From Clostridia bacterium (GTDB lineage: Bacteria; Bacillota_A; Clostridia; Oscillospirales; CAG-272), in NCBI GenBank assembly GCA_017408625.1, contig JAFQUG010000186.1:1-12110 (forward strand): 12,110 bases of DNA, written 5' to 3'. Both the position numbers and the translations under genes were made by a program. Within the stretch, counting starts at the first letter, position 1; the number at the start of each line of letters is the position of its first letter. The notes under the pieces are model-generated. The model was not told where the DNA came from and searched no databases. It worked only from the letters and a program-made list of their open reading frames with translations. Below are positions 6,815 through 12,110 of the stretch, piece by piece.

Positions 6815-7873
6815 ATGAAACAGATGTTACCGCGCCTGTGGGGCAACGATGCCCTGCGTGAGCGTATTGGAAACGACATATGTGCGCACAGACTTTCGCA
6901 CGCCTATATTCTTGAAGGCCGTTACGGAATGGGTAAGCATACCTTGGCTATGCAGATAGCGGCAGCACAAAGCTGCGAGAACAAAGACAGCGACGCGCAT
7001 CCCCTGCCCTGCGGCACTTGCAAGAATTGCAGAAAAATTCTGGAGGGCAAATCCCCCGACGTCATTTTGGTCAGCCGAGAAAAAGGCAAGGCGCAGATGA
7101 CTGTGGACGTGGTGCGAAGCTTGCGTACCGACGTACTCACCCCGCCCAACGATCTGGACACCAAGGTCTATATCATAGAAGACGCGCACACCATGAACAC
7201 CCAGGCGCAGAACGCGCTTTTGCTGACACTGGAGGAGCCCCCCGCATACGTGCTGTTTCTTCTGCTTTGCGAGGACGCGGGCAATATGCTGGAGACCATT
7301 CGCTCCCGTGCACCGGTCTACAGATTGCAGCCCCTGCCCGTGCAGACCATCTCCAAGTACATTGCACAAAACGTTCCCGGCAGCAAGAATTCCGCTTCGG
7401 GAGAAACGCTTGAGCAGGTGCTCATGGCAGCCGATGGCAGCATCGGTCGCGCACTTGACCTGCTTTCCCCCAAGGAAAGCGCACCCATCTTAGCCGCAAG
7501 AGAGGCCGCGATGGAGTTTCTTGACGCTGTCCCCGCCAAGGGTGAGCGCATGCTCCGGGCTTTGGTGGCATATGGCATTAAGCGCGAGGATGGCCGCGCA
7601 GATCTCAAGCGAGATGAGGTGGCCTACAAGCTGCAAACGCTTTTGCGAGCCTTGCGCGATCTGATCGCTTTGCGCAGATGCGACCCCACCACCGTTCCCC
7701 TTTGCTTTTTTACAGACCGCGAGGCAGCTGCCGCATACGCCATGCGCTTTTCCACGGAAGAGCTGCTCAGGCTGCTTCATGCAGTTGACGCGGCGCATGA
7801 CAGCATCGCGATCCGCAACGCCAACGTGCGCATCACCGTATGCAACATGGCAATTTCGGCAGGCATTCTTTAA
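6815..7873 (+). CDS. holB: DNA polymerase III delta prime subunit
   Basis: HolB is the clamp-loader subunit that helps load the sliding clamp during replication. The 352-residue product has an AAA+ N-terminal half: P-loop GRYGMGKHT (35-43), a four-cysteine zinc module (C54, C66, C69, C72), a Walker B-like KVYIIEDAH (117-125), the NALLLTLEEPP motif and IRSRAPVY (162-169), the place of the clamp-loader SRC motif. Two oddities: the P-loop has His where Ser/Thr normally binds magnesium, and SRC reads SRA. Both fit a non-hydrolysing delta prime. It is too short for DnaX, which continues about 200 residues further. I chose the ATG at 6815 because TGGAGA sits 6 bases upstream; the ATG at 6803 would add four residues but lacks a ribosome site. 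It precedes ricT by 26 bases, as holB precedes yaaT in Bacillus. Confidence 0.9.
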   Translation: MKQMLPRLWGNDALRERIGNDICAHRLSHAYILEGRYGMGKHTLAMQIAAAQSCENKDSDAHPLPCGTCKNCRKILEGKSPDVILVSREKGKAQMTVDVVRSLRTDVLTPPNDLDTKVYIIEDAHTMNTQAQNALLLTLEEPPAYVLFLLLCEDAGNMLETIRSRAPVYRLQPLPVQTISKYIAQNVPGSKNSASGETLEQVLMAADGSIGRALDLLSPKESAPILAAREAAMEFLDAVPAKGERMLRALVAYGIKREDGRADLKRDEVAYKLQTLLRALRDLIALRRCDPTTVPLCFFTDREAAAAYAMRFSTEELLRLLHAVDAAHDSIAIRNANVRITVCNMAISAGIL

Positions 7874-7899
7874 TCAATACTTTATAAGAGGTTATTTAC

Positions 7900-9318
7900 A
7901 TGGAAAACAACCAGCAGAACAATAAAGCACCCGAAGCGGGTGCGGGCAAGAGCGGCGGCAGACACCGTCCGCACCACCGCCGTCCTCATAAAAAGCCCGA
8001 GCAAAAAGATCAGGCCGTGCAAGCAAATGCGCAAGTAAACGCACAGGCGCAAGCACAGCCCGAGCAGCAAAAGCAGCAGAGCAAGCAGCAAAACAAGCAA
8101 CAGAATAAGCAGAATCAGGGCAACCAGCAAAAGCAGAATCATCAGCAGAACAATAAGCAGGCACAGCCGCAGCAAAAGCAGAATCAGCAAAAGCAGCCTG
8201 CTCCTGAGGCCAAGAACGAAGGCAGCGGAAAGAAACGCTCCAGAAATCGCGGCAGAGGCAGAGATAAGGATAAGCAGACGCAGGACGCTATGCAACAGGA
8301 TCTCACGCTCAAGATGCCCTCGGATATTTCAATCGCTGAGATCAAGCAGCTCGTACAAGATACCAAGCGTACTCAGCAAGCTCCCGCCAAAGAAGAAAAA
8401 TTGCCTTTGGCAGATGCTTCGATCTTGGAATCCGTACCTACGCACTCTACCCCTGTCTACGCCCCCGACGAGGAATTGACCGAGGTGGTCGGCGTCAGAT
8501 TCAAGGAAGAGGGCAAGGTCTATTATTTCGCTCCCGGCAGCAATCTCTTTTCCAAGGGTGACCCCGTCATTGTAGAAACTGCACGCGGCCCCGAATACGG
8601 CGTGATCTGGGTGGCCAATCGCAAGGTACGCGACAGCGAGATCATCAAGCCGCTCAAGGAGGTCATGCGTCGTGCCACCCCCGAGGACGAAAAGCACAAT
8701 CGCGATAACAAGGCCAAAGAGGCCGAGGCTTTCCGCATATGCGGTGAAAAGATCGCAAATCACGGTCTTGATATGAAGCTGGTGGAGGCACAATACACCT
8801 TTGACAACTCCAAGCTTCTCTTCTACTTTACCAGCGCGGGCAGAGTGGACTTCCGTGAGCTGGTCAAGGATCTGGCAAGTGTGTTCCGCACCAGAATTGA
8901 GCTTCGTCAGATCGGCATCCGCGACGAGGCCAAGCTGATGGGCGGCCTGGGAGCATGCGGCAGACCCCTTTGCTGTGCAACCTTCCTTTCCGATTTTGGC
9001 CAGGTCTCGATCAAGATGGCCAAGGAGCAAAGCCTCTCGCTCAACTCCAGCAAGATCTCGGGCGTTTGCGGCAGACTGATGTGCTGCTTGCGCTACGAGC
9101 ACGAGGCTTACGTGGAGGAGATCAAGCTGACTCCCCCTGTGGACAGCGTGGTCAAAACGCCGGACGGCGTGGGTACCGTTGTGGAAACCTCTCCCCTGCG
9201 CGGCCTGCTCAAGGTCAAGCTCAAGGATACCGACGGCGCACCCATTTCGGTTCACCGCGACCAAGTCAAGGTGCTCTCCAGACCCAATCGCAGAGGAGAA
9301 GAGGACGACGAGGAATAA
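7900..9318 (+). CDS. ricT: PSP1-domain protein RicT/YaaT with a long Gln/Lys-rich N-terminal extension
   Basis: RicT (YaaT) in Bacillus subtilis forms a complex with YlbF and YmcA that carries [4Fe-4S] clusters and affects RNase Y-dependent mRNA maturation and the Spo0A phosphorelay. In this 472-residue protein the family region is about 193-460. It begins EVVGVRFKEEGKVYYF and contains RVDFRELVKDLASVFRTRIE and the cysteine motifs GACGRPLCC (C353, C358, C359) and GVCGRLMCCL (C390, C395, C396), the conserved candidate cluster ligands. The usual length is about 270-300 residues. The extra part is an N-terminal extension of about 135 low-complexity residues, basic at both ends (RHRPHHRRPHKK; KKRSRNRGRGR) and Gln/Lys/Asn-rich between. 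The start ATG has an AAGAGG site 9 bases upstream. The holB-ricT adjacency supports the call. YlbF and YmcA are not in the window. Confidence 0.9.
   Translation: MENNQQNNKAPEAGAGKSGGRHRPHHRRPHKKPEQKDQAVQANAQVNAQAQAQPEQQKQQSKQQNKQQNKQNQGNQQKQNHQQNNKQAQPQQKQNQQKQPAPEAKNEGSGKKRSRNRGRGRDKDKQTQDAMQQDLTLKMPSDISIAEIKQLVQDTKRTQQAPAKEEKLPLADASILESVPTHSTPVYAPDEELTEVVGVRFKEEGKVYYFAPGSNLFSKGDPVIVETARGPEYGVIWVANRKVRDSEIIKPLKEVMRRATPEDEKHNRDNKAKEAEAFRICGEKIANHGLDMKLVEAQYTFDNSKLLFYFTSAGRVDFRELVKDLASVFRTRIELRQIGIRDEAKLMGGLGACGRPLCCATFLSDFGQVSIKMAKEQSLSLNSSKISGVCGRLMCCLRYEHEAYVEEIKLTPPVDSVVKTPDGVGTVVETSPLRGLLKVKLKDTDGAPISVHRDQVKVLSRPNRRGEEDDEE
8008..8205 (+). repeat. CAG/AAG-rich low-complexity tract inside ricT
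   Basis: This part of ricT is made almost only of CAG, CAA, AAG, AAA and AAC/AAT codons, with recurring units such as CAGCAAAAGCAG. The plus strand here is nearly free of T. It encodes the Gln/Lys/Asn-rich linker and is a likely site of slippage-driven length variation. Confidence 0.75.
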
Positions 9319-9357
9319 TTTTCACAAATTATTTTTTGATTTTTTTACAAAAAGCTA

Positions 9358-9385
9358 TTGCATTTCCGTACATTTGTGATAAAAT
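9358..9385 (+). promoter_or_regulatory. Probable promoter of the ferredoxin gene
   Basis: A weak -35 (TTGCAT, 9358-9363) and a -10 TAAAAT (9380-9385) are 16 bases apart, with an extended -10 TG at 9377-9378. The predicted start near 9392 gives a 35-base leader. The surrounding gap (9319-9426) is AT-rich, and I see no clear terminator after ricT. Confidence 0.55.
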
Positions 9386-9426
9386 GTATGTGTACAACCA
9401 AAAAAACTCAAACGGAGGAATTTATC

Positions 9427-9597
9427 ATGGCTTACAAGATTAATGACGATTGCATCTCCTGCGGCGCATGTGCTGAGGAATGCCCCACCAGCGCAATTAA
9501 GGAAGGCGACGGCAAGTACGAGATCGACGCTGATGCTTGCATCGGTTGCGGCAGCTGCGCTGACGTATGCCCTGTTGGTGCTCCCGAGGCTGAATAA
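9427..9597 (+). CDS. 2[4Fe-4S] ferredoxin
   Basis: A small cytoplasmic electron carrier of 56 residues. It has two cluster motifs: CISCGACAEECP near the N-terminus (C9, C12, C15, C19) and CIGCGSCADVCP in the second half, each CxxCxxCxxxCP, as in clostridial-type ferredoxins. The ATG at 9427 is preferred over an upstream in-frame ATG because GGAGGAATTT lies directly before it and the protein then begins MAYKINDDC, the usual ferredoxin N-terminus. The acidic composition is also typical. It lies between ricT and the tRNA methyltransferase gene, with its own probable promoter and a hairpin after it, so it can be expressed alone. No redox partner gene is adjacent. Confidence 0.95.
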   Translation: MAYKINDDCISCGACAEECPTSAIKEGDGKYEIDADACIGCGSCADVCPVGAPEAE

Positions 9598-9634
9598 TTC
9601 GCCCCACGGAACACAATACATAGCATATTCGAGT

Positions 9635-9667
9635 TAGGGGTTCGCATACGCGAGCCCCTATGCTTTT
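9635..9667 (+). terminator. Probable intrinsic terminator after the ferredoxin gene
   Basis: An 11-bp stem with one G-U pair (arms 9635-9645 and 9650-9660, loop ATAC) is followed by TGCTTTT. The T run is short, so read-through into the methyltransferase gene, whose ATG is only 20 bases beyond the stem, is likely. I see no separate promoter in the space before that gene. Confidence 0.6.
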
Positions 9668-9679
9668 GAGGAGTTTTTT

Positions 9680-10435
9680 ATGTTACGTACAAACGAAACC
9701 TTGGACGAGGTCAATGAGCAGATCAAGCTGATCCAACGCAAGGATGGCCTTCGATACGGCACGGATGCCTATTTGCTCTCTGCCTACGTGCGCCCCGCAC
9801 CTTCGGCACGCGCGGTGGACCTTGGCAGCGGCTCGGGTATCATTCCCCTGCTCTGCCTGACGAGAAATAAATACGCCAAAGCGTATGCCGTGGAGGTACA
9901 GTCCGATTTTGCCGATATCATTGGCAGAAACGCAGAGATCAACGGTATGGAAGAGCTGCTGATCCCGATCTGCGCGGATCTGCGCGACCTGACCCCCGCA
10001 CACGTGGGCGGTGAGGTGGGCATCGTGACCGCTAACCCGCCTTATATGAAAACCGGCGCGGGCAAGCGAAACGAATCGGATGCCAAATATATTGCGCGCC
10101 ACGAGGTCATGGGCGACGTGGACGATTTTTGCGCAGCAGCCGCAAGATTGCTCAAGCATGGCGGCAGCTTTTACGTGGTGTGGCGTCCCGACCGCCTCTC
10201 GGAGCTGATGGAATCGCTCTCGCGCCACAAGCTGGAGCCCAAGCGCATGAGCTTTGTGCAAAGCGATGCGAACGCAGAGCCCTCAATGGTGCTGATCGAG
10301 GCCAAAAAGGGTGCGGCGCACGGTCTGCGGATCTCGCCTACGCTGATTTTAAGTGAAAACGGCACGCAGAGTAAGCGCGCCGAACAGATCTATCAAAATT
10401 GCAGTTGGAGTGACTCGGATATATGGAGCATATAA
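9680..10435 (+). CDS. trmN6: tRNA1(Val) (adenine(37)-N6)-methyltransferase family protein (YabB/TrmN6)
   Basis: An S-adenosylmethionine-dependent methyltransferase of 251 residues. Motif I is VDLGSGSGIIPLL (46-58), an acidic residue in the VEVQ strand (71-74) should hold the SAM ribose, and NPPYMKTGAG (119-128) is the N6-adenine/amino methyltransferase active-site motif. The N-terminus, DEVNEQIKLIQRKDGLRYGTDAYLLSAY in two overlapping conserved blocks, is diagnostic for the YabB/YfiC family, whose E. coli member methylates A37 of tRNA1(Val). Substrate is inferred from the family. The ATG has a GAGGAG site 6 bases upstream. In Bacillus yabB is also near holB and yaaT, which supports the call. 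Its end overlaps the next gene by 13 bases. Confidence 0.88.
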   Translation: MLRTNETLDEVNEQIKLIQRKDGLRYGTDAYLLSAYVRPAPSARAVDLGSGSGIIPLLCLTRNKYAKAYAVEVQSDFADIIGRNAEINGMEELLIPICADLRDLTPAHVGGEVGIVTANPPYMKTGAGKRNESDAKYIARHEVMGDVDDFCAAAARLLKHGGSFYVVWRPDRLSELMESLSRHKLEPKRMSFVQSDANAEPSMVLIEAKKGAAHGLRISPTLILSENGTQSKRAEQIYQNCSWSDSDIWSI

Positions 10436-11193
10436 AACGTTTATTGAGCTATACGCGACGCGCACTTGCGGATTACGACATGATTCGCCCGGGCGACAAG
10501 ATCGCGGTGGGCGTTTCTGCAGGCAAGGACTCGCTGACCCTGCTTTGTGCGCTGGCACATCTGCGCCGCTTTTATCCCGTGCCCTTTGAGGTGGTCGCGG
10601 TCACGGTGGACATGGGCTTTGCGGGCGGCACGGATTTTTCGGGTATTCAAAAGCTCTGCGACGAGCTGCAGGTAGAATACCACATCGTACCCACCGACAT
10701 TTATAAGGTCATTTTTGAGATCCGCAAGGAATCCAATCCTTGCGCACTTTGCGCCAAGATGCGCAGAGGGGCTTTGAACAATTACGCCAAGTCGATCGGA
10801 TGCACGACCGTAGCACTGGGTCACCACTTTGACGACGTGGTGGATACCTTTATGCTCAATTTGTTCTTTGAGGGCAGGATTGGGTGCTTTCAGCCGGTGA
10901 CAGACCTGTCGCGCGTGGGCATCCGCGTGATTCGCCCCTTGATCTACATGCCCGAGAGGCACATCAAGGACTTTGCGCGCAAGGTGGAGCTGCCGGTCAT
11001 CGAATCCCCCTGCCCTGCAGATAAGAATACACAGCGCGAGGAGATGCACCAGCTGATCAACGAGTTGGACAGAAAGAACAAGGGGCTGCGCTACCGCATT
11101 TACGGCGCGATCCAGCGCGGCGAGGTGGACGGCTTCAAGCCGGTCGGCGGCATGACGGGCATCAAGGATTGCTCACCCGGAGAGGACGAGTAA
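10423..11193 (+). CDS. ttcA: TtcA-family PP-loop tRNA thiolation protein
   Basis: TtcA activates cytidine 32 of tRNA with ATP and inserts sulfur, using a [4Fe-4S] cluster. This 256-residue protein has the PP-loop GVSAGKDSLTLL (30-41), with Ala where SGGKDS is usual, the CALCAKMRRG motif (C107, C110), LGHHFDDVVDTFMLN (132-146), and a further cysteine in ESPCPAD (C197) at about the place of the third TtcA cluster ligand. These features favour TtcA over TilS, which lacks the CxxC, and over MnmA. The start ATG overlaps the methyltransferase stop by 13 bases and has a GGAGTGA site 9 bases upstream, so the two tRNA-modifying enzymes are probably co-translated. The exact modified base cannot be read from sequence. 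Confidence 0.85.
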   Translation: MEHIKRLLSYTRRALADYDMIRPGDKIAVGVSAGKDSLTLLCALAHLRRFYPVPFEVVAVTVDMGFAGGTDFSGIQKLCDELQVEYHIVPTDIYKVIFEIRKESNPCALCAKMRRGALNNYAKSIGCTTVALGHHFDDVVDTFMLNLFFEGRIGCFQPVTDLSRVGIRVIRPLIYMPERHIKDFARKVELPVIESPCPADKNTQREEMHQLINELDRKNKGLRYRIYGAIQRGEVDGFKPVGGMTGIKDCSPGEDE

Positions 11194-11216
11194 ACAGCTC
11201 GGACAACCCAAACTCA

Positions 11217-11366
11217 CGAAAGTTTTCGCCCGCCTTTTCCAAAAGGCGGCGCAGGTCGAGGGCGCGAAGCCCTCGTCGCCTCCGCAGAGGCGAAACATTC
11301 TCGGCGTTTCAATTCGCGCAGCGAATTACTGGTTCTTTTCTTTGCGCCCGCGGTGTCAAAGAAAAG
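11217..11366 (+). repeat. Mosaic palindromic repeat, copy A
   Basis: A chain of five short hairpins in noncoding DNA after ttcA: 11231-11248 (8-bp arms), 11257-11275 (7 bp), 11277-11292 (6 bp), 11311-11327 (7 bp, AATTCGC/GCGAATT) and 11335-11366 (10 bp, CTTTTCTTTG/CAAAGAAAAG). The flank begins CGAAAGTTTTCGC. A related element in opposite orientation lies at 11497-11624. Similar chained palindromes are, to my knowledge, dispersed in many Clostridia genomes. I see no coding content. Confidence 0.75.
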
Positions 11367-11393
11367 TACGGAGAGACTTTGCTCAACGTATAG

Positions 11394-11434
11394 AAAAAGG
11401 GAGTTACTTTGCATAAGTAGCTCCCTTTTTGTTT
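11394..11434. terminator. Intrinsic terminator between convergent genes
   Basis: A 15-bp stem with one G-U pair (arms 11394-11408 and 11416-11430, loop TTGCATA) has five A at its left foot and five T at its right, then GTTTTGT. The A/T feet would let it work in both directions. It lies between ttcA and the DUF4830 gene and is flanked by the two repeat copies. Confidence 0.85.
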
Positions 11435-11438
11435 TGTA

Positions 11439-11465
11439 CTGCGGGAGCAAGCCCCCGCCCTACGG
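11439..11465. repeat. Short GC-rich hairpin repeat
   Basis: GCGGGAGCAAGCCCCCGC followed by CCTACGG. On the minus strand this reads CCGTAGGGCGGGGGCTTGC then TCCCGC, a form I recall as a dispersed intergenic repeat in Oscillospiraceae-like genomes. Only one copy is seen here, so the repeat status rests on recall rather than on this window. Confidence 0.4.
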
Positions 11466-11496
11466 TTGCCCGGATATTAAGTGACAAAACCTTTTC

Positions 11497-11624
11497 CGTT
11501 CTTTCTTTGAGCAAGTAGCCGCAAAAAAATGAACCAGTAATTCGCTGCGCGAATTGAAACGGCGTCATGCGGGGCTCTGCCCCGTACCCCGCGAGCCTTT
11601 GAAAAGGCTCGAGCGAAACTTTCA
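11497..11624 (-). repeat. Mosaic palindromic repeat, copy B (inverted)
   Basis: Read on the minus strand this follows the order of copy A: a GAAAGTTTCGC flank, a CGAGCC hairpin (11592-11611, 9-bp arms), a CGGGGC hairpin (11570-11584), the shared core, then a TTTGC-rich end. The core 11531-11561 is the exact reverse complement of 11305-11335 in copy A (31 bases). The outer hairpins differ in sequence from those of copy A but keep perfect pairing. One A-type hairpin (11277-11292) has no counterpart here. Confidence 0.75.
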
Positions 11625-11668
11625 TCCTGTGAGAGTGTTCCGTTGGGGGGGGCGGTTGATTCAAGCCT

Positions 11669-12110
11669 TTACTTTTTCTCAAATCCCTGCACAAAGCCGT
11701 TTGTGATCTCGGCCGAGCAAACGTCTCCGCCGATCACCTTCTTGCGCCAAACCAATACGTTGGCATATACCGTACCCTCATGCCCCTCGTAATTGGTCAC
11801 CTTGAACGTGTATCTCGTCACTTCTTTCCCCTTGTATCTGCCAAGATCCAGCCCCTGTGCCAATTGAATCTGATTATATCCCGCATAGATCTTGTCAAAT
11901 TCCTCCGGTACAATCACCGTCTTGACCTCGATCGCCTTGCCCTCTACCTGCCAGCCAAACTGTGCCAGGAAATTCGCCACGTCCTGCTCAGTCCTGATCT
12001 TGTCATACCTGATGCTGACCGTTTGATCACTCACCTGTCCCACTGACGTGTCCGCTTGCCCCGCCGTGACGTAGGTCGGCACGAATGCCACAAGTGCAAT
12101 CAAGCCCACA
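11669..12110 (-). CDS. DUF4830-type protein, C-terminal part, membrane-anchored or secreted
   Basis: About 147 residues are visible and the gene appears to run off the right edge. A GTG near the edge is in frame, but it falls inside a hydrophobic segment (GLIALVAFVPTYVTA) that looks like the end of a signal peptide or membrane anchor, so the true start is probably outside. After it comes a mature domain with ANFLAQFGWQVEGKAIEVKTV, then a VPEEFDKIYAGYNQIQLAQG block, KEVTRYTFKVTNYEG, and VIGGDVCSAEI near the C-terminus. This pattern fits my memory of DUF4830, a small domain of unknown function in Clostridia. Function is unknown; the location is probably outside the cytoplasmic membrane. It converges on ttcA, with the repeat and terminator region between. 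Confidence 0.7.
   Translation of the reverse strand, partial: VGLIALVAFVPTYVTAGQADTSVGQVSDQTVSIRYDKIRTEQDVANFLAQFGWQVEGKAIEVKTVIVPEEFDKIYAGYNQIQLAQGLDLGRYKGKEVTRYTFKVTNYEGHEGTVYANVLVWRKKVIGGDVCSAEITNGFVQGFEKK

Noticed and set aside
8329..9264. Minus-strand open frame of 311 codons opposite ricT
   Set aside because: RicT shows conserved cysteine motifs and family sequence on the plus strand; the reverse frame has no recognisable domain and no ribosome site.
11217..11624. CRISPR array
   Set aside because: The repeats are only two, inverted relative to each other, and self-palindromic with variable stems. There are no regularly spaced direct repeats and no cas genes.
11404..11694. Short open frames across the repeat region on both strands
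   Set aside because: They run through the palindromes and the terminator, lack ribosome sites, and their predicted peptides (such as PFQFAQRITGSF) merely translate the repeat core.

Overview
The window reads as chromosomal DNA of an anaerobic, low-to-moderate-GC Gram-positive bacterium of the Clostridia (Oscillospiraceae-like, not resolved further). The grounds are strong GGAGG ribosome-binding sites before most genes, near-consensus sigma-A promoters, a holB-ricT-yabB gene order related to that of Bacillus and Clostridia, a clostridial-type 2[4Fe-4S] ferredoxin, a DUF4830 protein, and mosaic palindromic intergenic repeats. All assignments come from reading the sequence; no database search was run.

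Region 1 (1-2486, minus strand) is a glycogen-synthesis operon. glgB (branching enzyme, complete) is followed by glgC (ADP-glucose pyrophosphorylase, cut by the window edge). A near-consensus promoter lies upstream of glgB, and a 19-base perfect palindrome sits in its leader. Region 2 (2610-6546, plus strand) is a divergently transcribed three-gene ABC-2 exporter operon of the GldA/GldF/GldG type: ATPase (probable TTG start), six-or-more-span permease, and a large auxiliary protein anchored in the membrane at both ends. It closes with a strong intrinsic terminator.

Region 3 (6624-11193, plus strand) is a housekeeping cluster. A promoter and a long structured leader precede holB (DNA polymerase III delta prime). 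Next come ricT (PSP1-domain protein with an unusual Gln/Lys-rich N-terminal extension), a small ferredoxin gene with its own apparent promoter, a TrmN6/YabB-type tRNA adenine-N6 methyltransferase and a TtcA-family PP-loop tRNA thiolase. The last two overlap by 13 bases. Fe-S chemistry is a possible thread: RicT homologues and TtcA use [4Fe-4S] clusters, and a ferredoxin lies between them.

Region 4 (11194-11668) is noncoding between convergent genes. It holds an intrinsic terminator flanked by two oppositely oriented copies of a mosaic palindromic repeat. They share a 31-base exact inverted match, and their outer hairpins differ in sequence but keep their pairing. Region 5 (11669-12110, minus strand) is the C-terminal part of a membrane-anchored or secreted DUF4830 protein. 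I found no CRISPR array, tRNA, rRNA, insertion sequence or phage gene, and no clear evidence of a wholly new system. The least ordinary items are the paired repeats, the holB leader, and the low-complexity inserts in RicT and the GldG-like protein.
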